64,000 nucleotides of DNA, taken from positions 1,426,001 through 1,490,000 of the forward strand of contig NZ_RCCK01000010.1 in NCBI RefSeq assembly GCF_003664035.1. The letters run 5' to 3'. The notes under the pieces are model-generated. The model was not told the origin of the DNA. It saw nothing but the letters and a program-made list of their open reading frames with translations, and ran no database searches. The stretch is from Pedobacter alluvionis. GTDB taxonomy: Bacteria > Bacteroidota > Bacteroidia > Sphingobacteriales > Sphingobacteriaceae. Both the position numbers and the translations under genes were made by a program. This document shows positions 30,531-39,367 of this stretch, one piece after another (the first letter of the stretch is position 1; each line of letters opens with the position of its first letter).

Positions 30531-32909
30531 ATGTTATATCCCGAAAATTGTTTAGAACGTTTAGGTTTTGTGGAAATCAGGCAACTGATCAGCAAACATT
30601 GTTTAAGCCCTATGGGACAAACGATGGTGGAAAAGATGCAAGTGATGAACCGTTTTGATCAGATTGATAAATTTTTACGTCAAACAAACGAGTTTAAGAG
30701 TATTCTGCAAAATCAGGAACCCTTACAGATCAATACCTTTTTTGATATTAAATCGCTGGTTGAAAAAATCAGAGTGGAAGGTACTTATCTTTTAGAAGAT
30801 GAGTGGTTTCAGGTATATACTTCCTTGCAAACTGTCTTTTCTGTTCTCCGTTTCTTCGAAGAGCGCGCGGAAGTGTACCCTACATTGGAAGCTTTATTTG
30901 AGCATCTGCCGATCGAAAAAAACATTCTGCGTAAAATAGAAACTGTAATCGATGCCAAAGGAAAGATTAAACCCAATGCATCGAAAGAATTGCAGGAAAT
31001 TACCTCAGCTATTTCGAAGGCGGAGCAAGATGTGCGTAAACGCATGGATTCTATTTATAAACAGGCCATTGCTAATAACTGGGTTGCTGATGGCAGTTTA
31101 ACCATCCGCGATGGCAGGATGTGTATCCCGGTTCTGGCTGAGAATAAACGCAAATTAAAGGGCTTTGTGCACGACGAATCGGCCACAGGGCAGACCGTTT
31201 ATATTGAGCCGGAAGAGGTTTTTACTTTAAATAATAAGTTACGCGATTTAGAATTTGATAAGCGCCGCGAAATCATTAAGATTTTAATTGCGTTAACAGA
31301 CGATCTTCGTCCGTATTCGCCATTATTGCTTTCTTACCATGGTTTTTTGACCAAGCTTGATTTTGTGCGTGCAAAAGCATTGTTTGCTTTAGATATTGAA
31401 GCTGAAATGCCCGGGTTATTAAAAGAGCCGAAAACCAAACTGATCAATGCGAGACATCCTTTATTATCAATCTCTTTTGCAGCCGAAAGGAAAACGGTTA
31501 CACCATTAAATATCCATATCGATGCAGAAACGCGTGTAGTTTTAGTCTCGGGACCGAATGCTGGTGGTAAATCGGTTTGTATGAAAACGGTTGGCCTTTT
31601 GCAGATTATGTTACAGACAGGTCTGTTAATTCCCGTTGACGCCAATAGTGAGGTTGGCATTTTTGAAAATATTTTCGCCGATATTGGCGACGACCAATCG
31701 ATAGAAAGTGATTTGAGTACTTACAGTGCGCACCTGAAAAAGATGCGTTATTTTGTAGAGCACGCTTCGCCAAAAACAATGGTATTGATTGATGAGTTTG
31801 GTACGGGTACTGATCCGCAGTTTGGCGGGCCAATGGCTGAAGCTGTTCTTGAGGTGTTGAATAATAAAAAGGTGAGAGGTGTAATTACCACCCACTATTC
31901 TAATTTAAAGCTGTTTGCAGGAAATACACCTGGATTGGAAAATGCATCGATGCTTTTTGATAATGCAAAGATGAAACCGCTTTACATTTTAGAAATGGGC
32001 AAACCGGGAAGTTCTTACGCTTTCGAAATTGCACAGAATATTGGTTTGCCAAAAGAAGTGATCCAGCTGGCGAAAGAGAAAACAGGATCTAACCAGAACC
32101 GGGTTGATACAATGCTTGTGGATCTGGAAAGAGAGAAGAAAAATATTTATGATGCGAAAGTAAGTTTGGCCAATCAGCAGAATAAAGCCAAAAACCTGGT
32201 TGCGGAAAATGAAAAGCTAAAAACATTTTTAGAGGAAAATAAAAAAATCCTGATTAAGGAAGCGAAACAAGAGGCGCAGAACATTATTAAAAATGCCAAT
32301 AAACTGGTAGAAAATACCATTGCCGAGATCAAGGAAAAACAGGCTGATAAGGAAGTAACCAAGGAACTCCGCCAAAACCTGCAGCGCGAACTCGTTAAAA
32401 ATACTGTACCAAAAGAGCGTCCTAAGCCAGTACCAGTAGTTGTAGGAGGTGAAATTGGAGTGGGGGATCTGGTTAAATTTACAGATAGTGAAACCATCGG
32501 TCAGGTTTTAGAAATTAACCGCAATGAACTGGTTTTGGCAATTGGTGATTTACGTTCTACCGTTAAAAAGAACCGGGTACAAAAGGTGAGTAACCGGGAA
32601 GCTAAAAAAGTGGTTCAGAGCAGTGCTAATTCTTTTGCAGGGCGCATGAATGAGGCAGTCTCTGGCTTTAGGGCTGAACTTGACCTTCGTGGGAAGCGTA
32701 CAGAAGATGCCCTGTTCGAAGTAGAGAAATATTTAGACAAAGCTATTATGCTCGGTTTTCCCTCTATTAAACTTATTCATGGTAAAGGTGACGGAATTTT
32801 GAGAAAAATGATCAGGGAATATTTACGGAAGTATAGCCAGGTAAACAGAATGGAGGATGAACATGCGGATAGAGGCGGAGATGGGATTACGTATGTGTAT
32901 TTGAATTGA
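30531..32909 (+). CDS. mutS2: Endonuclease MutS2
   Basis: 792 aa, full length. It lacks the mismatch-recognition domain of MutS and goes straight to the core/clamp (about 1-300). The ATPase domain has Walker A SGPNAGGKSVCMKTVG and Walker B VLIDEFGTGTDP. A long charged helix region (about 520-630) precedes the C-terminal Smr nuclease domain with ELDLRGKRTEDAL and LIHGKGDGILRK. Members suppress recombination or act on collided ribosomes; the Smr domain nicks nucleic acid. It is coupled to the upstream DUF4296 gene. Confidence 0.96.
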   Translation: MLYPENCLERLGFVEIRQLISKHCLSPMGQTMVEKMQVMNRFDQIDKFLRQTNEFKSILQNQEPLQINTFFDIKSLVEKIRVEGTYLLEDEWFQVYTSLQTVFSVLRFFEERAEVYPTLEALFEHLPIEKNILRKIETVIDAKGKIKPNASKELQEITSAISKAEQDVRKRMDSIYKQAIANNWVADGSLTIRDGRMCIPVLAENKRKLKGFVHDESATGQTVYIEPEEVFTLNNKLRDLEFDKRREIIKILIALTDDLRPYSPLLLSYHGFLTKLDFVRAKALFALDIEAEMPGLLKEPKTKLINARHPLLSISFAAERKTVTPLNIHIDAETRVVLVSGPNAGGKSVCMKTVGLLQIMLQTGLLIPVDANSEVGIFENIFADIGDDQSIESDLSTYSAHLKKMRYFVEHASPKTMVLIDEFGTGTDPQFGGPMAEAVLEVLNNKKVRGVITTHYSNLKLFAGNTPGLENASMLFDNAKMKPLYILEMGKPGSSYAFEIAQNIGLPKEVIQLAKEKTGSNQNRVDTMLVDLEREKKNIYDAKVSLANQQNKAKNLVAENEKLKTFLEENKKILIKEAKQEAQNIIKNANKLVENTIAEIKEKQADKEVTKELRQNLQRELVKNTVPKERPKPVPVVVGGEIGVGDLVKFTDSETIGQVLEINRNELVLAIGDLRSTVKKNRVQKVSNREAKKVVQSSANSFAGRMNEAVSGFRAELDLRGKRTEDALFEVEKYLDKAIMLGFPSIKLIHGKGDGILRKMIREYLRKYSQVNRMEDEHADRGGDGITYVYLN

Positions 32910-32974
32910 TTCGGATGGGTAATGTAGGAATGTAAAATGGATGATGGAGGATTTTGACTTTCATTCGCCTATTC

Positions 32975-33062
32975 CGTCATTACGAGGCACGAAGCAATCT
33001 TACCACTATGGGTGATGGCGAACGCTTTAACATTGCTTCTTCCGTTTCTTCTCTCAATGACG
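32975..33062. repeat. GTCAT-family repeat, GAAGCAATC subtype
   Basis: Begins CGTCATTACGAGGCACGAAG (32975) and ends ATTGCTTCTTCCG...CTCAATGACG (33062), so the ends form an imperfect inverted repeat. Intergenic after mutS2. Confidence 0.65.
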
Positions 33063-33208
33063 ACTATTCTCATTTGCGATAAAATCGCAAAATTATTTAT
33101 TAGCTCCTTTCTAAGGAGCGCAAGCGCAAGTAGATAAATCTTCATTTTCAACTCGATTTGGGAGCCACAAAGTGCTAATCGAAGATAATCTTAATGCTTT
33201 TAGTTGTG

Positions 33209-33276
33209 GTGCAGGATGTTACCATCCGGCACTAAATTACATTTTTTGAAATCTGTCAGATGGTAACATCTGACAG
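33209..33276. repeat. Two palindromes sharing a GATGGTAACATC core
   Basis: 33209-33232: GTGCAGGATG-TTAC-CATCCGGCAC (9 of 10 arm pairs). 33253-33276: CTGTCAGATG-GTAA-CATCTGACAG (perfect 10-bp arms). The tetraloops are reverse complements, so the two copies point in opposite directions, 20 bp apart. Confidence 0.75.
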
Positions 33277-33300
33277 CAATACAGAAAAACTAAAACTTTT

Positions 33301-33339
33301 ATAACCGTAACTATGTTATTTTTAAAATGTTACGGTTAT
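33301..33339 (+). promoter_or_regulatory. Inverted repeat overlapping the dehydrogenase start codon
   Basis: ATAACCGTAAC (33301-33311) and GTTACGGTTAT (33329-33339) are perfect 11-bp arms; the right arm includes the first two bases of the ATG at 33338. It is either an RNA hairpin hiding the start or a protein-binding operator. Confidence 0.5.
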
Positions 33340-34429
33340 GAAAAAAATCTTACTCTGCCTTTTTGTGGTATTGTTTACCACAACTTGCAAAAAGAATGAC
33401 GATGATAGTAATGATGATCCAGGTACACTACCTGATGTAACGTTAAAATCAAAGGTTATTGTTTCTGGGTTAAGTTTACCATGGGAAATGGTTTACGGAC
33501 CTGATAATCTGATCTGGTTTACTGAAAAAGCAGGGAAAATCAGCCGTTTGAATCCTGCTACAGGTCAAATTACACCCTTATTAACCATTTCAGAAGTACG
33601 TACCAATGGAGAAGGTGGTTTGTTGGGCATGGCCTTACATCCTGATTTCACTGCTAATCCTTATGTTTATGTGGTTTATGGATATGGAAGCACTTATAAG
33701 TCCAAAGTGGTCCGTTATACTTATAGCGGAGGTAATTTAACCAATCCATTAGTTTTACTCGATCAGATTCCAGCTGCCTCCATACACAATGGCTCACGCT
33801 TATTGATCAGCGGCGGTAAATTGTTTATCAGTACTGGTGATGCCTCCGATACTGCCAATCCTCAAAATATAAATTCATTGGCAGGCAAAATTTTAAGGAT
33901 CAATTTAGATGGTTCTATTCCTGCAGATAATCCTTACCCAAATAATCCGGTTTGGAGTTTGGGACATCGTAATCCGCAGGGACTGATTCAGGTGGGCAAC
34001 AAAATATTTTCCTCTGAACATGGACCGGATTCTGATGATGAAATAAATATTATCGAAAAAGGAAGGAATTATGGATGGCCGAACATCAAGGGTTTTTGTA
34101 ATGAAAGTGGCGAACAATCGTTCTGTAGTTTGAACAATGTGGCAGAGCCATTAATCAACTGGACACCTACAATTGCACCAAGTGGTTTGACTTATTACAA
34201 CAATGATTATATTCCGCAGTTTAAAAATTCGTTGTTGTTAGCGGTGTTAAAAGGTACGAAACTGATGCAACTGAAATTAGATGATACGCAGACAAAAATT
34301 ATAGGGACTAAAGATTTTTATGTGAATACCTATGGAAGAATACGAGCTGTTTGCCAATCACCGGAAGGAAAGATCTATCTCTGTACCAGTAATGGAAATG
34401 ATGATAAAATCATTGAAATTGCGAAATAA
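33338..34429 (+). CDS. PQQ-dependent sugar dehydrogenase, lipoprotein
   Basis: 363 aa six-bladed propeller of the glucose/sorbosone dehydrogenase family. The lipoprotein signal ends at CKKNDDD (Cys17), giving a periplasmic or outer-membrane protein. Family hallmarks are SGLSLPWEMVYGPDNLIWFTEK, GGLLGMALHPDF, the LGHRNPQGL motif with a conserved catalytic-type His/Arg, and SSEHGPDSDDEINIIEKGRNYGWP (calcium/PQQ region). Predicted oxidation of an aldose or side-chain sugar in the periplasm; PQQ must be taken up, as no pqq genes are seen. Confidence 0.9.
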   Translation: MKKILLCLFVVLFTTTCKKNDDDSNDDPGTLPDVTLKSKVIVSGLSLPWEMVYGPDNLIWFTEKAGKISRLNPATGQITPLLTISEVRTNGEGGLLGMALHPDFTANPYVYVVYGYGSTYKSKVVRYTYSGGNLTNPLVLLDQIPAASIHNGSRLLISGGKLFISTGDASDTANPQNINSLAGKILRINLDGSIPADNPYPNNPVWSLGHRNPQGLIQVGNKIFSSEHGPDSDDEINIIEKGRNYGWPNIKGFCNESGEQSFCSLNNVAEPLINWTPTIAPSGLTYYNNDYIPQFKNSLLLAVLKGTKLMQLKLDDTQTKIIGTKDFYVNTYGRIRAVCQSPEGKIYLCTSNGNDDKIIEIAK

Positions 34430-34431
34430 GC

Positions 34432-34596
34432 TTATTTATTTTTATTACCAGGGCACTTTTTACAGCGTTTGCCCTTTTTAAATTTCTCACAACATTTTTT
34501 GTGCTCAGCCGTGCAGCTTAGGATAAATCCCATGCCCTTTTGGAATTCAGGGTCTGTAGGTAATATAAACAGGCTTTCTTCTCTCTCGTAAATCAT
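34432..34596 (-). CDS. Small Cys/Lys-rich hypothetical protein (54 aa)
   Basis: From the ATG at 34596 (MIYEREESLF); the longer frame needs a TTG start. The C-terminal half is dense in cysteine and lysine (LSCTAEHKKCCEKFKKGKRCKKCPG), with five Cys that could bind zinc or an iron-sulfur cluster. No signal peptide. It is convergent with the dehydrogenase, the stops being 2 bp apart, so they share a 3' region. I do not recognise a named family. Confidence 0.65.
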   Translation of the reverse strand: MIYEREESLFILPTDPEFQKGMGFILSCTAEHKKCCEKFKKGKRCKKCPGNKNK

Positions 34597-34726
34597 TGCA
34601 ACACAAAGGTAATAGTTATTTAGATTAATTCCAATCAATTTATATTCCTAATAGATTTAAAAAATTTTAAATGCTGCATTTTTGATGGCAATTTGTAATT
34701 TAGCGAACTAACCAAAAATTCATAAA

Positions 34727-35431
34727 ATGATAAATAAAGTGGTATCTGGAGCTGAAGAGGCTATCAAAGATATATCAGATGGTGCAACCCTAATGCTTGG
34801 TGGTTTCGGGCTTTGTGGTATTCCGGAGAATTGTATAAATGCTTTGGTGAGCAAACAGGTCAAAAATTTAACCTGCATTTCCAACAATGCTGGTGTTGAT
34901 GATTTTGGTATCGGTTTGATGCTAAAGCAGCGTCAGGTTAAAAAAATGATTTCTTCTTACGTAGGAGAAAATGCTGAGTTTGAAAGGCAGTTGTTAAGCG
35001 GCGAACTGGAAGTAGACCTTATTCCTCAGGGTACTTTGGCTACCCGTTGTCTTGCAGCCGGATATGGCATGCCTGCAATTTTTACCCCGGCAGGTGTAGG
35101 AACAGAAGTAGCAGAAGGTAAAGAAGTACGTAATTTTGATGGTAAGGATTATTTAATGGAATACGCATTTGATGCCGATTTTGCCATTGTAAAAGCATGG
35201 AAAGGCGATACCGCAGGGAATTTAATCTTTAGATCTACCAGCCGGAATTTTAATCCAGTTATGGCTATGGCAGGTAAAGTTACCATCGCTGAGGTGGAAG
35301 AATTGGTAGAAGCTGGCGAATTAGATCCGGATTATATTCATACTCCTGGTATTTATGTGCACCGCATTTTTCAGGGTAAAGATTATGAGAAAAGAATTGA
35401 GCAGCGTACGGTGAGGAAGTCTGAAGTATAA
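34727..35431 (+). CDS. scoA: 3-oxoacid CoA-transferase subunit A
   Basis: 234 aa. Typical CoA-transferase alpha subunit: [20 protein letters not shown] at the start, then the [30 protein letters not shown] region. Together with subunit B it moves CoA from succinyl-CoA to acetoacetate (ketone-body use). The two genes are split as in most bacteria. The 55-bp gap to scoB and the same strand indicate one operon. Assignment to the SCOT rather than the acetate/butyrate type rests on overall similarity. Confidence 0.93.
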   Translation: MINKVVSGAEEAIKDISDGATLMLGGFGLCGIPENCINALVSKQVKNLTCISNNAGVDDFGIGLMLKQRQVKKMISSYVGENAEFERQLLSGELEVDLIPQGTLATRCLAAGYGMPAIFTPAGVGTEVAEGKEVRNFDGKDYLMEYAFDADFAIVKAWKGDTAGNLIFRSTSRNFNPVMAMAGKVTIAEVEELVEAGELDPDYIHTPGIYVHRIFQGKDYEKRIEQRTVRKSEV

Positions 35432-35486
35432 TAGCATATTAGTACATTACTCATTCTATCAATCAAAATTCAAACGTTTAAAATTT

Positions 35487-36146
35487 ATGTTTTCAAAAGA
35501 AGAGATCGCACAGCGCATCGCTAAAGAAATAAAAGATGGATACTATGTTAACCTTGGCATCGGCATACCTACGCTGGTGGCCAACTATATTCCAAAGGGA
35601 ATTAATGTAGTATTACAATCTGAAAATGGTTTGCTGGGCATGGGGCCATTTCCTTTTGAAGGGGAAGAAGATGCCGATTTAATTAATGCTGGGAAACAAA
35701 CCATTACCACTTTACCAGGATCATCTATTTTTGATTCGGCCATGAGTTTTGGGATGATCCGTGCTCAAAAAGTAGATTTAACCATTCTGGGAGCCATGGA
35801 GGTGTCAGAAACTGGAGATATTGCTAACTGGAAAATTCCCGGTAAAATGGTTAAAGGAATGGGTGGAGCAATGGATTTGGTTGCCTCGGCCAAAAACATC
35901 ATTGTAGCCATGCAGCACATCAACAAAGCTGGTGAAAGTAAATTGTTGCCAAAATGTACCTTGCCGTTAACCGGTGTGAAATGTATTAAAAAAATTGTAA
36001 CGGAGCTGGCGGTTTTAGATATTTTACCTGAAGGTGGTTTTAAACTTTTGGAGCGTGCACCCGGCGTGAGTATCGAATTTATACAGCAATCTACGGCAGG
36101 TAGATTGGTTGTGGAAGGTGAAATACCTGAAATGAGACTGGATTAA
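35487..36146 (+). CDS. scoB: 3-oxoacid CoA-transferase subunit B
   Basis: 219 aa. Begins EEIAQRIAKEIKDGYYVNLGIGIPTLVANY. The catalytic glutamate that forms the CoA thioester is in LQSENGLLGMGP. Later GAMEVSETGDIANWKIPGKM and GMGGAMDLVASAK are conserved in the family. It pairs with scoA directly upstream to form the heteromeric succinyl-CoA:3-ketoacid CoA-transferase. A perfect palindrome downstream probably ends the transcript. Confidence 0.95.
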   Translation: MFSKEEIAQRIAKEIKDGYYVNLGIGIPTLVANYIPKGINVVLQSENGLLGMGPFPFEGEEDADLINAGKQTITTLPGSSIFDSAMSFGMIRAQKVDLTILGAMEVSETGDIANWKIPGKMVKGMGGAMDLVASAKNIIVAMQHINKAGESKLLPKCTLPLTGVKCIKKIVTELAVLDILPEGGFKLLERAPGVSIEFIQQSTAGRLVVEGEIPEMRLD

Positions 36147-36188
36147 TTAGTGGTTTGTGGCGACACAAACCACGGCAATTAGAATGAT

Positions 36189-36211
36189 CGTCATTCTCGC
36201 GCAGGCGGGAA
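36189..36211. repeat. 23-bp GTCAT-family repeat
   Basis: Exact reverse complement of 6866-6888; begins CGTCATTCTCGCGCAGG. It lies between scoB and udk. Confidence 0.8.
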
Positions 36212-36284
36212 CCACGAAGTGCTCAGCGAAGCTAATCTTAATGGATCCTGTAAACCTATCAAGACATTACGATTCCTAGTAAAA

Positions 36285-36317
36285 AGAGAATTCAAGTTTT
36301 AAAAACTTGAATTCTCT
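36285..36317. terminator. Perfect 16-bp palindrome between convergent scoB and udk
   Basis: AGAGAATTCAAGTTTT (36285-36300), one A, then its exact inverse (36302-36317). The near-zero loop is unusual for RNA, but the site is right for a bidirectional terminator. Confidence 0.6.
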
Positions 36318-36322
36318 GGTGT

Positions 36323-36973
36323 TTACTGTATATCCACCAAAATGCTATTCCTCAAATCATTCGAAATATTTTCCGTGATGGCGATAATTTCGTCTGGCTC
36401 ATTGGTATTATTCATGACTACCTTATTGCATTGTTCACGGTAGGGTAGCAGGTATTCTTTATACGCGGGTACTACATGGTTGTGCCATTTGTACAATACG
36501 TCATCTTCCGGATAACCCCTTTCTAAACCATCGCGTTTGATACGGCGGTCCAAAGCAACTTGTTCATCCGCATCAACAAAAATGGTATGATCCAGTAAAG
36601 CGGCGATTTCTTTAAAATGGAGGATAAAAAGCCCCTCTACAATAATAATAGGTGCTGATTTAATTTCCAGTATTTTAACTACAGCCAAAGGGTTATTGAA
36701 GTTGTATTCTTTTTTATAAACCACTTCACCGCTCATTAATTGTTTAATGTCTCTCAAAAACTGTTCACTGTCAATGGTTAAAGGAAGATCGAAGTTGTAT
36801 AATTTGTTTTCTTCCTGTGTCATGTCACCGGCAGGGATGTAATAATCATCCTGTGATACCAGGGTTACTTCATCTTGTTTAAAATGATGGAGAAAGCAGT
36901 TTAGGAAAAATGTTTTGCCCGATCCGCTACCACCGGCAATGCCAATTATGAATGGTTTTTTGTTTAAACTCAT
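36323..36973 (-). CDS. udk: Uridine kinase
   Basis: 216 aa P-loop kinase. Walker A is GIAGGSGSGKTFFLN. SQDDYYIPAGDM holds the substrate-binding Asp, and VDADEQVALDRRIKRDGLERGYP gives the lid region. It phosphorylates uridine and cytidine in pyrimidine salvage. Its ATG overlaps the TGA of the LysM gene upstream by 4 bp (ATGA), so the two are translationally coupled. Length is normal. Confidence 0.92.
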   Translation of the reverse strand: MSLNKKPFIIGIAGGSGSGKTFFLNCFLHHFKQDEVTLVSQDDYYIPAGDMTQEENKLYNFDLPLTIDSEQFLRDIKQLMSGEVVYKKEYNFNNPLAVVKILEIKSAPIIIVEGLFILHFKEIAALLDHTIFVDADEQVALDRRIKRDGLERGYPEDDVLYKWHNHVVPAYKEYLLPYREQCNKVVMNNTNEPDEIIAITENISNDLRNSILVDIQ

Positions 36974-38499
36974 TGAGCACTATATGTTAAATTGCAGAAA
37001 AAACGTTTGTCTAAAGCGCCCAGTGAATCGGCTACAGCTTTAGTCATTACAATGATAACATCTTTTGTGGATTCGTTCTCTGTAAATTTACCAACAACTT
37101 TGGCAAAGGTAGTGCGGTTGGTCATTGGGTTGGTAATTTTGATTACCCTGCCCACAGGCGCTGTACGGTGCAAAACCAACATTTTTGTTCCGTCCATATC
37201 TTGGTCTTCAATCCAAACTGCGGCTCCTTTTTCTTCGATCTGACTTAAACCATATACGCTCGGATCCCGGCGAAGTTTAGGGTCTTTAACCATAGTACTG
37301 TCTGGTTCATTTTCCTGTTGTTCTTTTGATAAATCATTTACCGATTTAGGTTGTGGTGGTTTAGGAATAATCAGTTTCTGGCCTACCTTGATGTTGTTAT
37401 CGTCCAGTTTATTTGCTGTTCTGATCTGATAAGCCGTTAAATTATATTTTTTAGCTATAGAGAAAATGTTTTCGCCAGTTGCTACCGTATGGATAAAACT
37501 TTCTTCTTTGGCTTCTACCGGTACTTCTTTTGTTTTGGTTTCAGCCTGTTTTTCTTTTGGTACCTGAACATCTGCAATGATGCCGCCAGGAACTTTTAAA
37601 ACCTGCCCGATAGTAATGGCATTATCAGGAAGATTGTTCATTGTTCTAATCTGATAAGCAGTAATTCCATATTGCTTGGCAATGGTGAAAATGGTTTCAT
37701 TCCTTAAAACGGTGTGTGTGCCTGCTGTATCACTGGATTTATTCTCTTGTTTAGGCTTCTCTTCAACAGTAGCTGAAACTGCTTTAGTTTCGTCGATGTT
37801 TTTTGTCGCCGGGATTTTAAGTTTCTGACCAATACGGAGGTTATTACCCGAAAGGTTGTTGACTTTTTTTACTTCTTCAACCGTAGTGCCGTATTTTTCG
37901 GCAATTTTTCCTAAAAATTCTTTACGCGCAACAGTATGCTCAATCATAGTTTGATCTGAAGCAGGAGTGCTGTTTACAGGTGATTCTGTATTGTTTTTTA
38001 CAGGTGACGTAACTGGTTCAGTTGCCGCGTTCTGCGCTCCGTTTTTTGCCGGTATTTTTAAAACCTGACCGATGCTTAAATTACTGCCCTTTAAGTTATT
38101 TAAAGTCTTAATTTCATTTATGGTTGTGCCATATTTTTCGGCCAGCATATTTAAATTTTCTTTTGGCTTAATGGTATGCTCAATCACATTGCCAGTTGCA
38201 GCAGTTTGAGCCTGCGCATTGTTAGATGATCCTGTTGCTGTAAAAGGAATATTTGTAGGGACTTTGATGATCACACCAACCTGTAGATATTTGTTTTCGT
38301 TAAAAGCCATAATATCTTTTGGCGATACATTGTATCTTCTGCCAATAGAATAATAAGTGTCTTTTGCTACGGTTTGGTGAACGATCAGTTTTTTGCCTTT
38401 ATTGTTTTCTACACCGATAGAGTCTCTTGCTGTATTGGCTTTAGCATTTGCAATATTAAGTGCAAATAACACTACAGCAGATAAATATATTTTATGCAT
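36970..38499 (-). CDS. LysM-repeat protein with C-terminal RlpA-like domain
   Basis: 509 aa with a signal peptide (1-21). Five LysM modules follow at roughly 35-80, 104-150, 180-225, 250-300 and 325-372, each ending in (V/I)GQ.LK(I/V)P and separated by Pro/Thr/Glu-rich linkers. The last 100 residues (AAVWIEDQDMDGTKMLVLHR, VGRVIKITNPMTNRTTFAKV) look like a double-psi beta-barrel as in RlpA-type lytic enzymes. Predicted periplasmic peptidoglycan-binding protein, perhaps a glycan-cleaving one. The coupling to udk is conserved-looking but functionally unexplained. Confidence 0.9.
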   Translation of the reverse strand: MHKIYLSAVVLFALNIANAKANTARDSIGVENNKGKKLIVHQTVAKDTYYSIGRRYNVSPKDIMAFNENKYLQVGVIIKVPTNIPFTATGSSNNAQAQTAATGNVIEHTIKPKENLNMLAEKYGTTINEIKTLNNLKGSNLSIGQVLKIPAKNGAQNAATEPVTSPVKNNTESPVNSTPASDQTMIEHTVARKEFLGKIAEKYGTTVEEVKKVNNLSGNNLRIGQKLKIPATKNIDETKAVSATVEEKPKQENKSSDTAGTHTVLRNETIFTIAKQYGITAYQIRTMNNLPDNAITIGQVLKVPGGIIADVQVPKEKQAETKTKEVPVEAKEESFIHTVATGENIFSIAKKYNLTAYQIRTANKLDDNNIKVGQKLIIPKPPQPKSVNDLSKEQQENEPDSTMVKDPKLRRDPSVYGLSQIEEKGAAVWIEDQDMDGTKMLVLHRTAPVGRVIKITNPMTNRTTFAKVVGKFTENESTKDVIIVMTKAVADSLGALDKRFFCNLTYSAQ

Positions 38500-38731
38500 T
38501 TATTTTTATCTAAATTTCTAAGTGAAAGGGAGCAATTATACGAATAATATTGTTAACCATCTTTAGTTGAACTGTTGGTTTTTATGTAAAAATAAGATCG
38601 TATTAATTTTTTTGAATTGATATATAATTCATATACAAACGTTTATAGTATCCTTATTTTGTTTTTATTAAATATTAAACGATTTAATAAATAACGTATT
38701 GTTCAAGAGACAAAATTGAGTAAAACTTTTA

Positions 38732-38739
38732 TAAATTTG
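38732..38739 (+). promoter_or_regulatory. -7 promoter box of dps
   Basis: TAAATTTG, an exact TAnnTTTG, 42 nt before the ATG at 38782. A partial dyad (TGAATT-N7-AATTCA, about 38612-38630) lies further upstream. Confidence 0.5.
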
Positions 38740-38781
38740 GTTTGTTACGTTGACAATAAAAACATTATAAATCATAACAAA

Positions 38782-39261
38782 ATGGACGCTAAAGAAATAA
38801 GCTTAAACGAGAAAGAAGTTAAACCAGTTGTAGATCTGTTAAATGATTATTTGGCTAATTACCACATTCATTATCAAAAATTAAGAGGTTGCCATTGGAA
38901 CATTAAAGGTCAGAATTTTTTCACACTTCATGTTAAGTTTGAAGAGTTATATACCAATGCTCAACTAACTATCGATGAAATTGCTGAGCGTGTATTAACC
39001 TTAGGTAAAGCACCGCATAGCCGTTTTGCTGATTATATTAAAGAATCTAAAATTAAAGAGATTGATACCATTGGAATGAAAGACCTTGATATGGTTGATG
39101 CTATTTTAGATGATATGGCTGCATTGATCGAATTGGAAAGAGAACTCTTAGAAGCTACTGATACTGCCGGAGACGATGGCTCTAACGATATGGTTAACCG
39201 TTTTATGCAGTTTAAAGAGAAAAATACCTGGATGTTACGCTCTTTCGCAGGTAAGAAATAA
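38782..39261 (+). CDS. dps: Dps-family ferritin-like DNA-protection protein
   Basis: 159 aa from the ATG at 38782 (MDAKEISLNEKE); the 22-residue extension in the longer frame lies over the leader and shows no family match. The four-helix ferritin fold carries the inter-subunit ferroxidase ligands: HIHYQKLRGCHWNIKG (His), FFTLHVKFEELY (Asp/Glu position) and IDEIAERVLTLG. Dodecameric Dps oxidises iron with peroxide and shields DNA in stress. It is a stand-alone gene with a promoter box and a long-stem terminator. Confidence 0.93.
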   Translation: MDAKEISLNEKEVKPVVDLLNDYLANYHIHYQKLRGCHWNIKGQNFFTLHVKFEELYTNAQLTIDEIAERVLTLGKAPHSRFADYIKESKIKEIDTIGMKDLDMVDAILDDMAALIELERELLEATDTAGDDGSNDMVNRFMQFKEKNTWMLRSFAGKK

Positions 39262-39283
39262 TATCTTATTAGTAGGTTAAGTG

Positions 39284-39333
39284 GCCCTATATAAGTAGAT
39301 TTATTGTAAAATCTGCTTATACAGGGCTTTTTT
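39284..39333 (+). terminator. Terminator after dps
   Basis: Long stem GCCCTATATAAGTAGATTT/AAATCTGCTTATACAGGGC with few mismatches, followed by TTTTTTG. Confidence 0.88.
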
Positions 39334-39356
39334 GTTTCATAGAAAGTCTAATTATT

Positions 39357-39364
39357 TATCTTTG
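39357..39364 (+). promoter_or_regulatory. -7 promoter box of ubiD
   Basis: TATCTTTG, an exact match, ending 3 nt before the ATG at 39368; the transcript should be leaderless. Confidence 0.55.
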
Positions 39365-39367
39365 GGC

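Noticed and set aside
32969..33151. 60-codon minus ORF after mutS2
   Set aside because: Lies in the GTCAT-family repeat; no domain or usable context.
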